This document shows, piece after piece, positions 33,476 to 44,492 of a stretch of DNA of 64,000 nt. The translations under genes and the position numbers were made by a program. The number at the start of each line of letters is the position of its first letter. The stretch's first letter is position 1. The DNA comes from Macrolepiota albuminosa. Its lineage: Eukaryota; Basidiomycota; Agaricomycetes; Agaricales; Agaricaceae. Location: the NCBI GenBank assembly GCA_027475525.1, contig JAMWFC010000111.1:248001-312000 (forward strand), written 5' to 3'. The notes beneath the pieces are model-generated. The model was not told the origin of the DNA and searched no databases. It was given only the letters and a program-made list of their open reading frames with translations.

Positions 33476-33520
33476 TCGAAGCCTGCTGGGTATTTGCCAG
33501 TGAAAGATAGTTGACCCAGT

Positions 33521-33966
33521 TTGGGTCAAAACCAAGTGGCAGCAAGAGGGGGTGTAGCACCTGTAACGCATATGGTGAGCAAATCCACTGGGGTGGCTGG
33601 AGCAGCCCAGAGAAGGCCTGCCAGGAACTCCTCCACATGCTACAACTGTGGTCAGGTCAGGCATTTTGCTAAGGAATGTCCTGCCCTGCTTAAGGCACAC
33701 ATCCGAGCGGCCCATACAGCGGCGGCACCTAGCAATGTTGTCAGTGATGACAAGGATGACAAGGTTGTCAAGGAAGCAGAGGAAGAGCTGCAAGTAGAGG
33801 CTGACGGGTCAGAAGTGGATGATGCCGAGAGCATCTAGATTGATGGCAACAAATATGTCGCAGTGAACATGTACAACAGCGACTACTATACTCGTGATGA
33901 CGAGGAGGAACACTTGTTTGCACTGACTGAGTGCCATGGAGATCAACACGTCCAAATGAGACATGT
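33521..33966 (+). pseudogene. Element F nucleocapsid with zinc knuckle
   Basis: CYNCGQVRHFAKEC is a canonical CX2CX4HX4C knuckle, followed by an acidic tail (DDKDDKVVKEAEEELQVEAD) and a TAG at 33836. The text then reads VNMYNSDYYTRDDEEEHLFA before the family-A LTR at 33967. The stop and the frame change from the capsid part mark it as broken. Confidence 0.75.
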
Positions 33967-34744
33967 TGATAGGACCCCATACAGGATCAGCGCATCAACG
34001 GCAGGCTACGGCAACATGGCACAGGCTCAGGATATCTTAGCGCGCGCTAATTAACAAATTTTGGCAATATTTGATGGCCGCACATGGCAAGAAGCAGATC
34101 CAATCAATGATAGCGCCGACGGCAGACAGAATGACAACTGACAGATGGCATTAGTCACTGACAACAGCGCTTAGCGAGAAGCCTGATGATCTATCAAAAA
34201 CTGACGGGCAGCTTGGCATTTGACCTTGGCGTCTGACATCGCTTAGCGCCTCGATTTGGTGCCTGACATCGCTAAGCATTTTGGACAGACAGAAGGGTGA
34301 TGGATTGATGGTTTAGCACCGCGATCTGCCGCCTGGTGTCGCTAAGGTTCTTGAATGGACGGTAGGGATCTGAAACCGTTGGAGCTACCCCTATAAAATT
34401 TTCTAGTTTACCGCACTTTGGCAATGGTTGGTCACTGGGTAGGGATCTGAAACCGTTGGAGCTACCCCTATAAAATTTTCTAGTTTACCGCACTTTGGCA
34501 ATGGTTGGTCACTGGTGACGGTGAACTCCTTGTAGTATATAAAGTACTTACCGACTTGTACATACCTATCAAACAATAGACCAGAGTTTCCTGCTCCCCT
34601 TACTTCAGTCTCCCTTACGCTCAAGACCTCATTTACAATTGGCAACGTCGAACTCGTCGGCAGTTGCAGACTATCGTTAGCCTTCGACCTATTCGCGCCT
34701 TGCAGCTATGGCAGGCATTTACGACGCTTAGACTTCGCTAAGCA
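33967..34744 (+). mobile_element. Family-A LTR, 3' truncated
   Basis: It starts TGATAGGACCCC and aligns with the young LTR up to CTTCGCTAAGC, then stops. It lacks the last ~180 bp and any right-hand target duplication. It carries a 77-bp duplication at 34361. Confidence 0.8.
34361..34514. repeat. Exact 77-bp tandem duplication
   Basis: GGTAGGGATCTGAAACCGTT at 34361 and 34438. The young LTRs have one copy. Confidence 0.9.
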
Positions 34745-34762
34745 GAACCGCTTCCATACCAG

Positions 34763-35114
34763 ATGCTCTGGTTCTTTAGCCACCATTCAGACAAGTGTGG
34801 GCCCACTCAGCATCGCTTCCAGACCACTTATATAAGCCAGAGTTTGCCAGAGTTTGCCCCTTATTTGTACAAGTATTTGTGTAGGCAATTTTCGAGTTTT
34901 TAAGGTTTTGTTGTACTGTACAGTTGTTTCCCATGCTTCAGAGGCCCCAGAAGCATCCAACCTGGCATAGGGAATCCCTAGACTTGTTCTCTTTGGATCT
35001 CCCTCTGTCAGGTGAGTAGCTACCTTGATATTGTCAGTATATATTCTAATACACTTTGGATCTCCCTCTGCCAGCTGTGTGACTGAGCCACAGCCTCTAG
35101 AGGTCGCCCTTACA
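34763..35114 (-). mobile_element. Family-E LTR, inverted, 5'-side truncated
   Basis: It begins at GATGCTCTGGTTC, inside the LTR, and ends CGCCCTTACA. An 18-bp filler of unknown origin lies between it and the truncated family-A LTR, marking a deletion junction. Confidence 0.75.
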
Positions 35115-35151
35115 GATAGGACTGCCATCCGTACCATGGGCGCATTAGCCC

Positions 35152-36113
35152 ATGGTAGAACCGTATATGGAGCCTGCACCACAAGCACAGGAGTTAGCAG
35201 TGCCAGACACACTCCTGAGCAGATTGGAAGCAGCGGGACAGCCAGTTCCTGCAACTGCGTCTTTTCTGCAGGACAGTCTGGCCATGATGGTGATGGAGGG
35301 ATTGCTTGACCAGATCAAGCTGATGAGGAGGCAGCACATTGTAGCACTGGAACAGATCAAACACACATCTAAGCGCAAAGTTTCTACGTTCAAGGAACCA
35401 ACCGCCAAGGTCAAGAAGGCCAAATATCAGCCCAGTTGACCAGTCAACCCTCCACGGGCTAAGAAGCCTCTGGCCGACCTGTCCTTGGGCCAGCAAAAAC
35501 CCGCATTGTCTCAGGCCCCACTTATGGGGTCCAAAACTGTTACCACAGCATCTCGGGCACCAACTCTTAGTACGTCCTGTGCTGAGTCGGGAGGGAGAAC
35601 TCTGGCACAAAATGCACCTGCCCCTCCAGTGGCTCAGCCACAACCTGTTTCGTCTGCCCTGGCAAAGTCGGGGCCATCTCATCAGCATCATGGCCGCAAG
35701 CCACCTCTCAATGCCTCCAAATTGGAGGTCATAGCCTTTCCTGCTGGCATTCCTGCATGAGCAGGAGAAGTCCAGATGCTTTTCATGCTGCTAGTATTTG
35801 TACCGGCCTGCCAGAACAGTACCCCATGGTCGTCTTGACCTCAGACCCCCGCACACTGGAACAATATGATAGTCTGGTGGCAACCTCAAGAGGGAAACCT
35901 GTGCCTGAAAAAGGCAAAGCGCCAGTTGCATCCTTGTCTAACGAGAGCAAGTATGGAGAGTTGAGCTTGGAGCAGAAGGAGGACAGAGAGGAGGGGGAAC
36001 TGGCAGTGGACCGATTCCAACAAGTATCGCGCAATAAGCGCATTGCAAAGAAGAAGGCAAAGGGTTTGCATTATGTCGAGCTCTTTGTGCTAACAGTGCA
36101 GCCAAACCTGTGA
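35152..36113 (+). pseudogene. Element F downstream ORF series, unrecognised
   Basis: Three open stretches follow each other in different frames. One reads EPYMEPAPQAQELAVPDTLL and MEGLLDQIKLMRRQHIVALE, with a basic KVKKAK. One is Ser/Pro/Ala-rich. One has YGELSLEQKEDREEGELAVD. None matches pol. The composition suggests a nucleic-acid binding or structural protein, but I cannot name it. Confidence 0.4.
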
Positions 36114-36886
36114 TCATGTGGCACATGACCCTTGTCGTGGCCCATCTAGGGCTGTATCAAGAGGCAATTGCCTCATATGATGCCATGTTTCCTGAGCAAC
36201 CATTTGAGCCCCAGTGTGGGCCAAAGCTCAAGATTCATCAAGTTCACGTGCCTGATGATCAGGCACAGAACTTCTCCAATGACGACGTGTTACACATCTT
36301 TCTACACAACTGGATTCTGCTAGACTGGGTGGACTACGCCTACACTTATGGCATGGTCTTCCTGAAACAGCAGTTCCACTCCTCCATGATGTCTATGGAC
36401 ATCTTCAAACAGATTGACAATGAGTACATGGAGCGCCTCTCTACGTACAGCACTCCTGCTGCAATTCTGCAATGGGATGGATGGCTGAAGATGACCAAAG
36501 ACAACCACTATCGTCTTATGTTCAAACACCATGAGGAGAGCAATCTCCCTGTCAACCCTGAGGCCAATGGCCTCTACTACCTCATAGGAATGGACCCGAA
36601 TTGGGTCAATCTCCTAAACTGGACATCAGCACATGGTATGCTCACCACCATGCCTACTGCAATTAATGTCGCACTTACTGAGCTTATAGTGGTAGATTTG
36701 CCTGCAGTTGAGGGGTCAACTACCCCACTGAGGACGGAATCGGTGCCTCCTCCTCCCACAATTAATGTTGCATCCAAGGAGGAGTCAATGGTGACAGAGA
36801 CAGGCGTGGTCATGGAGGCCTCATCGGATGGAGGTAATTTTGAGTACACACTCAACATTTTTAGGCTGACATGCACTCTAGTGTAG
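36110..36886 (+). CDS. Element F terminal ORF, function unknown
   Basis: It is 258 codons long with text such as HLGLYQEAIASYDAMFPEQP, HIFLHNWILLDWVDYAYTYG, IFKQIDNEYMERLSTYSTPA and GLYYLIGMDPNWVNLLNW. It is aromatic-rich with no signal peptide or clear membrane segment, and no RT, protease or integrase motif. It lies ~250 bp before the 3' LTR. I do not recognise it; it could be an accessory protein of this element family. Confidence 0.5.
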   Translation: MIMWHMTLVVAHLGLYQEAIASYDAMFPEQPFEPQCGPKLKIHQVHVPDDQAQNFSNDDVLHIFLHNWILLDWVDYAYTYGMVFLKQQFHSSMMSMDIFKQIDNEYMERLSTYSTPAAILQWDGWLKMTKDNHYRLMFKHHEESNLPVNPEANGLYYLIGMDPNWVNLLNWTSAHGMLTTMPTAINVALTELIVVDLPAVEGSTTPLRTESVPPPPTINVASKEESMVTETGVVMEASSDGGNFEYTLNIFRLTCTLV

Positions 36887-37136
36887 CGTGTATATATTTT
36901 TTTGTACTCTCAATTTATCTTGTTTGCCCTGTTGTATGCTCGCATCATATGTGCACTAGCATACTAAGATATTCTGAGCTCAGGTGTTATTGAAGACACT
37001 AATACCACATTCATAATACCAACTTTTTCCAGCGACGTGATAGGCGTCTTCAACTGATACTTGCACTGCCATGCATATTGTGGTTTCATTTTTACCCCTG
37101 TCCTATAGACCAAGTGTTTGGTCTCATTGAGGGGTA

Positions 37137-37310
37137 TGTAATGGAGCGTCACACTTGCTACTAGCATCAATGACGCTATAGATATCCAGTAGAGTATTAC
37201 ATAAGATAACATCTTGTATTCACTCTAGTTCTAGTCAATCCGATACTGCGGTCTGATTCAGCACTGTGTGATACATATAAGATAGTTCTAACTCGTAACC
37301 AACGGTTACA
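37137..37310 (+). repeat. 3' LTR of element F
   Basis: 174 bp, starting TGTAATGGAGCGTCAC after a short purine tract (TTGAGGGGTA), ending CGGTTACA, with ATGCT after it. It differs from the 5' LTR by roughly ten substitutions. Confidence 0.85.
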
Positions 37311-38953
37311 ATGCTAGTGGTCTTGTACATATTTGCAAATGGCCTTTCTTGATACTGAAGTACTTTCTACTATACCTGATTCCATTACTGAAAATCCCCA
37401 GAAAACTCCACAAAACATTACTGACACTTCTCTTGCCTACTTATATCTTACCACCTTGGACTCATTCCAGAAAATTGCTACAAAAGACACTCTTCCCAGA
37501 GCCTCTGCTCCTGCCATTCTTGGTTTCTGTTTTCCATTCACTTGCTACTGACTCTGATCTCCTTTCTGCTTCTGTTTGTAATAATACTAACATTTCTAAA
37601 AAGAAAGGGGTACAGATAAAGAAGAAATACAAGCCCATTGTACTTAAAACCAAGTCTGTTGCTGCCCACTTGCCAGAATCTTTCCGAATCGAGCACCATA
37701 TCCTTGGTAATCCTCTTGCTGACATCTTGATTCTCATACCACATCCAACATCCTTCCAACTGATAAGATGCTTTACCGCCAAATGCCAACAGCAATTTGC
37801 CAAGGACTACAATACTGGTTTCCTTACCAAGGATAAAATGGACATTCTTATTGATCTTATTGCCAAGCAGAACTAAGCCTTTGCTTGAGAAGACTCTGAT
37901 CATGGCAGCTTGCACACTGATTTTTTCCTGCCTGTGGTAATTCCTACTATTCCTCATATGCCATGGACTAAACATAACAGACCCTTGCTGCCTGGCATTG
38001 AGGCTGAGGTCTGCCAAATTATATGCACTAAGATATAGGCTAGTGTCTATGAGCCATCTAATAGCTCTTACCGCTCTCGGTAGTTCTGTGTGCTCAAGAA
38101 AAATGGTAATTTGCATATTGTTCACAGTTTAGAGCCATTAAATAGGATTACTATTTGGCACTCTGATGTGCCTCCTTTTTCTGACCACGTTGCCAAGTCC
38201 TTTGCTGGGTGCATCTGTGGTGCCACTCTTGATCTCTATGTCAGCTATGATGAGTGCTTGATACATCCCTCTTCCTGTGACCTAATCATATTTTAAACTC
38301 CCTTTAGTGCCTTGCACCTAGTTACTCTTCCTATAGACTGAACTAACTCAGTCCCTATTTTTCATGATGACATCACCTTTATTCTCCAACCTGAAACCCC
38401 TCATAACATGCTTAGCTTCATTGATGATGTTGACATTAAAGGACCCACTGACTGGCAACTCATTGATGGCTTGCTGAAGAAGCATCCCAACAACCATAAC
38501 ATATGCTTGGCGCTTTGGAACTTCTTTCAGCTTCTCAATCATATTCTCCAGCACATGAAATATAGCAGTGGGACCTTTAGTAGTCACAAGCTCCTTCTCT
38601 GTGTGCCAAGATTCAAAATTCTTGGGCACATCTGCACTTCTGCTGGTCACATTCCCAATGAATCTCACCTAGCGCTTCTTGAGCACTGGGGTCCTTGCCA
38701 TAATTTATCTGAAGTCTGTGCTTATCTTAGCACCATTAGTGTCCTCCATATATTTGTCAAGAACTTTGCCCATTGCACTCACCACCTTACCTGATTGACA
38801 CGTGCTAATGAGCCATTTGAGTTTGGCTCAGACCAAGTCGACTCCCAATGCAACCTCATCAAAGCACTGAAAGATGCCAAGCTACTCATCCCTATTGACT
38901 TTCTTATGCCTCTGCCAACCCCATCATCTTAGCAGTTGACACCTCATATATTG
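37311..38953 (+). pseudogene. D1 pol: linker, RT and start of RNase H
   Basis: It aligns with the young pol from near its start. RT text is readable: LKKNGNLHIVHSLEPLNR, GATLDLYVSYDECLIHPSSC, SVPIFHDDITFIL, then LSFIDDVDIKGPTDW, the active-site region. Then comes GHICTSAGHIPNESHLALLE. Stops include the TAA after IIF near 38294. It ends in RNase H codons (AVDTSYI), where chromovirus B inserted with TATTG on both sides. Confidence 0.9.
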
Positions 38954-38994
38954 TGTCAGGTTCCGCTGACGACGGGGGCCTCCGGGGGCAAGCG

Positions 38995-39533
38995 GGTCCT
39001 TACTAGGCGGACTCGAAGTCTACAGAGAGTCTCCGGGTGAGTTCCGGAGTTTTGGGTAGGGCGCGGGGTGGCTACGGAGCGCCGGAGTTCGTAGGAGAAG
39101 GTAGAGCAGGATCCCGGGCTAAGTCCGGAATACGAGGCGGGGGTGGGCGTACGGAGCGCCGGAGTTCGTAGGAGAAGGTAGAGCAGGATCCCGGGCTAAG
39201 TCCGGAATACGAGGCGGGGGTGGGCAGAGCCTTGTTAAGGCAGAGGGGTGATCGGAGGGAGAGACTGAGACCGGGAGACTGAGACGGGAACCGGGAGACT
39301 AAGGTCCTTACTAGGCGGACTCGAAGTCTACGGAGAGTCTCCGGGTGAGTTCCGGAGTTTTGGGTAGGGCGCGGGGTGGCTACGGAGCGCCGGAGTTCGT
39401 AGGAGAAGGTAGAGCAGGATCCCGGGCTAAGTCCGGAATACGAGGCGGGGGTGGGCGGAGCCTTGTTAGGGCAGAGGGGTGATCGGAGGGAGAGACTGAG
39501 ACCGGGAGACTGAGACGGCAACCAGGAGACTAA
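38995..39533. repeat. 231-bp tandem duplication in the B 3' LTR
   Basis: GGTCCTTACTAGGCGGACTC starts at 38995 and 39303; the first unit also holds a 77-bp duplication. The units differ at about five positions, so this is old and real, unlike the 77-bp class. The partner LTR at 60724 has one unit. Confidence 0.85.
39073..39226. repeat. Exact 77-bp tandem duplication
   Basis: TACGGAGCGCCGGAGTTCGT at 39073 and 39150, in the B 3' LTR. Confidence 0.9.
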
Positions 39534-40126
39534 GTTAGAATTGAAGTGAGACTTTTAAAGGGCCGGGAGACTTGAGAGAGTAAGACAGATCGATTGAGAC
39601 AAGTACGAAATAGACAAGAGAGTATAGAGACGAGTTTATAGCAATATCAAGACTACCGTAACGTACTACGAGCTGCGGGTTAAGTACCAGGTGCCGGCTG
39701 AGCTCCGGCCCCCTGGGTAAGGTCCGTACCCCCTTCCATGTGGTGCGTCCCGTGCGGCGTATTGTCCGGGTGTCAGTCCTCTGCGGTCGTGTAGTCCCGG
39801 GGGGCGTAGATGGGTTGCGGTGTATTGCCCGGGTTCGGGAGTGGTGCCGGGAGGGCAGCGTCAAGTGGGGGCGGCCTCCGGCATGATCGATCGAGGCTTG
39901 GGGTGGTGCCCGGGGCACGTGGCGCGTTGGCGGGGCTTCGGGCCTTATCCGGGGATTGGGCATCGGGTTGGGCCGGGTCGGCCCTGGTCAGGGTGGCATC
40001 AGATCTAGTCGGCCTTGTCCCGATGTGTTCCGGGGGCGCGCTGGGGGTTGGGTCTCAAAGGAGGGGTTCCAGGCAGGACTTACTGGGGGGTAGGGGGGTC
40101 GGGTGGCGTAGGCGTGGCTCGTGACA

Positions 40127-40142
40127 TCACCCCCTCCTTTAG
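40127..40142 (-). other. Polypurine tract of chromovirus B
   Basis: On minus AAAGGAGGGGGTGA abuts the 3' LTR start TGTCAC, matching the tract of C. Confidence 0.75.
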
Positions 40143-40765
40143 TGCTGAGTCCCTACGAGGTGTTGGGGAGTGCCCTTCGTGGGAGCCGAATTCGAAGTTT
40201 CGAAGGTTGATGCCATCAGTCGGGGGGCTAGAAAAGGGCAGCGCCAGTCCTGGAAGGCTCCCTGCCTTCCCATGTCGCGCGAACAGACGCCTCTCTGCTC
40301 CCCAACCCCTCCCCCGGCTGGGGACAACTCCCTGGCCGCCTGGGAGGAGTACGATGTGCGTTGGAGCGCTTACGAGGGACGCTGGGACCGCCGGCACATT
40401 GAGGAACTTGCCTGTGGGTATTCCGGCGAGGTTCTTGCAATACTGCTGACGTTACCCCGTTGCAGGGAGGATCTTCCAAACTTCGGACCTGGCACCGGTC
40501 GCCGGGCCCTCGACAGTCCAGCCCCCCTCCGTCCCCGTCCCTTCGGTCCGAGTCAAGCGGCGACCCACCCTCGGCGTGGGCCAAGTGTGGGAGGTTCCAG
40601 TGGTACAGCGGATCCCCCAAGCCCAGGTGACGGCGGAGCAGTTTGCGACGGCTCAGGGGCGACATCGGGGGCCGCTGGAACGAGCTTGGTGTGAGGCAGC
40701 GGGTCCGGTGCGTGGGTCTGCCTCCCGAGAGGTTTCTGCTGACCCCCGTAGTGTGTGATGTGTGC

Positions 40766-41719
40766 TGATAGGACCCTATACAGGTTAGGCGCATCAACGG
40801 CAGGCTCGGCACCGGCTCCGGAAACCTTGCCGCACTCGTTCCGAACTTAGCGCACGCGTTCTACCCATTTTAAGCCATTTCTGACGGCCGCGCACGGCAA
40901 GAAGCAGATCCAATCAGTGATAGCGCCGATCGGCAGCAAGAATGACAACTGACAGATGGCATCAGTCACTGACGACAGCGCTTAGCGAGAAGCTTGATGA
41001 TCTATCAAAAACTGACGGACAGCTTGGCGTTTGACCTTGGCGTCTGACACTGCTTACCGTCTCGATTTGGCGCCCAACGTCGCTTAGGTGTTCTGACAGA
41101 CAGAAGGGTGATGGAGTGATGGTTTAGCTTCGCGATCTGTCGCCTGGCGTCGCTAAGGCTCTTGAATGGACGGTAGGGATCTGAAACCGTTGGAGCTACC
41201 TATGAAATTTTCCAGTTTACCGCACTTTGGCGATGGTTGGTCACTGGCGACGGTGAACTCCTTGTAGTATATATATTACTTACCGACTTGTACATACATC
41301 AGCAGAACAATAGACCACAGTTTACTCCCCTTACTTCAGTCTCTCCCTTACGCTCAAGAGCTCATTTACGCTACGGTCGGCAACGTCGAACTCATCGGCA
41401 GTTACAGACGTTCGCCAACACTCGACATACTCGCGCCTTGCAACTACGGCAGGCATTATCGACGCTTAGAACTTCGCTAAGCTTACTGTGCTCTTGCCGC
41501 TTACCTTTGCCGTGTTAACTTACCGCTTCTTCCTAGGCGCTTTACCTTAGCGCTTACACTTGCCGACACCCGTTACCGACTTTTTCCTCTTTTTCACAGA
41601 CGCGTTCTCTGGGACCTGCCCGGGACTCCCCACATCACTTATAGCGCGCCCAAACGCACACTCTTGGTGCGGTAACACTATTGCTACATTTGTTGCTGAC
41701 CAAACTTTGGGCGTCATCA
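40766..41719 (+). repeat. 5' LTR of young family-A element
   Basis: TGATAGGACCC to GGGCGTCATCA. A TATA-like TAGTATATATATT lies at 41265-41277. CGCTTAG/CGCTAAG and CTTACCG words recur along it. Confidence 0.95.
41265..41277 (+). promoter_or_regulatory. TATA-like element in family-A LTR
   Basis: TAGTATATATATT stands in an otherwise GC-balanced LTR and is kept in older copies as GTATATAAAG-like text (for example near 34536). Confidence 0.5.
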
Positions 41720-41722
41720 AAT

Positions 41723-41742
41723 TGGAGCCCACCGCGAGGGAT
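41723..41742 (+). other. tRNA-type primer binding site of family A
   Basis: TGGAGCCCACCGCGAGGG begins three bases after the LTR end. The leading TGG fits a tRNA CCA 3' end and the rest looks like a complement of an acceptor/T-arm. The tRNA cannot be named without a search. Confidence 0.6.
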
Positions 41743-42102
41743 CTCTAAGGCAGAATTCCGCCAGAAACCCGTCTCCAGCGTAGGCGCCGCCTGCTAGACC
41801 AGTCGGCAGAAGGCATAGCTCCTTCCCACCCATCAACCCCACAACCACCTGGTGCCTTACCGGGTCTCTCTCTAGCCCAGGAACTACAGAACGCCACTGT
41901 AGACGCTTTTCCTGATCTCTTCCCGCATTCCCTCGATTATAGTGCCGACGACCCCTTAGCGTCGCCCTTTACTTTGCCGCAATCAGTTACCCCCATCACT
42001 CCTCTAACACCGCTTTCTCAGTTCGCTATTTCTCTTACCCCGTCGCCAATCTCTAGAACTTCTTCCCCACTACCGCTAACCGAACTCGTTACCGCCGTCG
42101 CC

Positions 42103-44492
42103 ATGGAACAACAAGTCCAGCGCATGCCGCCACGCAACCACTTCTCGGCACCGAAATGGGACGAGACCAAGCCACGGGAGCTTTCCCAATATTTCAAGGA
42201 GTTGGAGTATTTGTTCAGAGACTGTAACATTACCGACCACACGCAGATGAAGGAGTACGCGGCAAGATACGTATCGTATGACACGGCAGAAACGTGGACA
42301 GGTCTTACCGAGTTTGCCGCCTTTGTCCCTGCCGCCCCACCAGCTCCAGCCCAAGGCGCTTCGTATGAGGACTGGAAGACGGCAGTAATCCAGCTGTACC
42401 CTGGCGCTGAGGAGGCTACCCGCTACACGGTAAACGAGTTGCAGAAATTAGTTCAGGAATCTTTCGACAACGGCACTTCTTCTCTTGGCGCATTCTCTAC
42501 GTATTACCGCGAATTCCAGAAAATCGCTAGGTGGCTTCTGCAGAACGGCAAGCTCTATATTAACGAAGAGCGTCGCCTGTTCCAGCAGGGCATCCCGACT
42601 TCACTGTGGACGCGTATTGCTCGTCGCCTAGAGATAGTTCATCAGGCCCATCACCCTGACGAGCCCTATAACGTTGCCGACGTCTTTGAAGCCGGTAAAT
42701 GGGTTCTCAAGGGAACGGACACTGGCGTTGGATTGCAGCGCGCTAGGACGAGCCCACCACCTGAGCGAACTAACGGTATCATTCCCATCCCGCCTCCCGC
42801 TGCCGACTTCGTTAAGAAGGAGGAGCTCAATGCTGCGATTACCGCCGCTGTCGCTTCCGCTATGACACGTATCGAAACCATGATTACCACCAACCTGACT
42901 GCTAACCGACCCGCTAACGTACCCGCACCTGGCCCTTGCCACTTCTGTGGGGAAATTGGCCACACCATGACTAGAGGACGCTGCGCTACCCTCGAGAATT
43001 ACGTTCGCCAAGGTAGAATTCGACGAGCTATCGACGGCAAGATAGTCCTCACCACTGGCGCCACCATCCCCAACTACCCAGACAAGAAGTCCTTCCAGGA
43101 GCGAGTTGATGAGTGGCATAGGCGCAATCCAGGACAAATCGTTACCGGCACGCTATCTGGCAACGCCAACCCCGACCCCGAACAGGCGACCCAACAGCAG
43201 ATGATTCACGAGGTCCTACATTTCGACAGCGTTGGCGACCACCCTACTTTCTCGCGGGAAGAGCGTATCGCCAAGCTCCAACAGGAGTTGGATTCGCTAA
43301 AGAACCAGGTTTTTGATGGGGTTGAAGTTAAGCAGCCCAAACAACCTCTTAAAGGATACAAGCCGATGCCTCCCGCTAGCAAGTTACCGACACCTGCTCC
43401 TGCTGCACCTCCTGCCACTGCCCCTGCTCCTGCCTCAGAACCATCGTCGTCCGCTACCGCTCCCGAACCGCCTTTGCCGCCTCTCCATCCCTATTCAGGG
43501 ATTCCCGATCGTTATCATGCTCCCGCACAACGAAACTTTGCCGCTCCCGAGAAACGTCCTGAAGGTGGCTACCGACCTACTGCGCCAATTTTCGACATAG
43601 AGAAATCTAACCACGTTTTTAACCGTATCATGAAAACCCACGTCACCTTGTCAGTAGAAGAACTCTGCAGTATTGCTCCCGACGTTCGCAATCAGGTGAA
43701 AACGGCAGTCACTCCCCGACGACCCTTGGCGACAGCCGTTGCCGAGGTCGATGAACTCGACGACGCGCTTCCTGGTTTCTCTGTTACCATCGACCCTCCC
43801 GACACTGAAGACACTCTTGCCGACCCCATCGCTAACGCCACCTCTGTCCTGGTTTCTCTGTTACCATCGACCCTCCCGACACTGAAGACACTCTTGCCGA
43901 CCCCATCGCTAACGCCACCTCTGTGGACCCAGTGGAGACTTACCTTAGGTCTGTGGACCATGGAGAGGACCCCGCCATTCTTACCGTCGCTCAAGAATCG
44001 CACGCTATCCGCTCGGTAGCGCTAACCGTAGACAACAAGCACGAAGTAGAGGCAATCGTGGATAGCGGGTCTCAGATTATTTCTATGGCAGCAGAAGTCG
44101 CTAACGATCTAGGCCTCATTTACGACCCTACCGTTATACTAAATATGCAGAGCGCTAACGGTACGGTAGACAGATCCCTAGGCCTCGCCAAGAATGTGCC
44201 GTGCACCCTTGGCGACATCACGTTTTATCTTCAGATCCACATCTTACGTTCACCAGCTTACGACCTACTACTGGGCAGACCCTTCGACGTCTTGGCGCGA
44301 TCAGTCGTCAAGACAGTTACCGACGAGGAAACGACCCTCACAATTAGCGACCCCAACTCCGGAATCCGACGAACGGTGCCAACGTTCCCTAGGGGACAAC
44401 GAAAAGGCGCCCGCGCTAAGCCCCCGGAGTTTACCGACCAACACGCCAACGAGCCTCCACACCGGTGTTTTCACAGACCATCGAGGAGGTGA
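42103..44492 (+). CDS. Family-A gag-protease polyprotein
   Basis: I chose the ATG at 42103 for its strong context (GTCGCCATGG) and because D1 similarity starts there. Capsid text (QRMPPRNHFSAPKWDETKPR, LGAFSTYYREFQKIARWLL) leads to a knuckle CHFCGEIGHTMTRGRC, with spacing CX2CX4HX6C instead of X4. A Pro/Ala-rich linker, SVEELCSIAPDVRNQVKTAV and the protease IVDSGSQIISMAAEVANDLG with YDLLLGRPFDVLA follow. The frame breaks at 43771-43924, where 77 bp are exactly duplicated. Skipping one copy gives one continuous frame, as D1 confirms. It ends at 44490-44492. Confidence 0.9.
43771..43924. repeat. Exact 77-bp tandem duplication in gag
   Basis: CCTGGTTTCTCTGTTACCAT at 43771 and 43848; ends are ambiguous by one base. 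Confidence 0.92.

Larger units (their letters stand above)
30170..37310 (+). mobile_element. Element F: short-LTR, gag-like retroelement without pol
   Basis: Two 174-bp LTRs (TGTAA.GGAGCGTCAC...GTTACA or variant) with ATGCT on both sides prove one insertion, into D1. Inside are a gag-like coding series with a zinc knuckle and further unrecognised ORFs, but no RT, RNase H or integrase text. It hosts a family-E solo LTR, a truncated family-A LTR and a truncated inverted family-E LTR. It resembles TR-GAG or LARD type non-autonomous elements. A deletion at 34744-34762 could have removed a pol, so the lack may be secondary. Confidence 0.8.
38954..40126 (-). repeat. 3' LTR of chromovirus B, internally duplicated
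   Basis: 1173 bp against 858 bp in its partner. The excess is a 231-bp diverged tandem duplication plus one exact 77-bp duplication. It carries AATATCAAGACT at 39653-39664. Confidence 0.9.

Noticed and set aside
38995..39303. 308-bp offset in the B LTR equals 4 x 77
   Set aside because: The 231-bp units differ at several bases and one holds a separate exact 77-bp duplication, so the multiple is probably chance.
41237..41518. 93-codon ORF in the family-A LTR, repeated at 51410
   Set aside because: It appears twice only because the LTRs are nearly identical. It has no homology signal and is lost in older LTRs.
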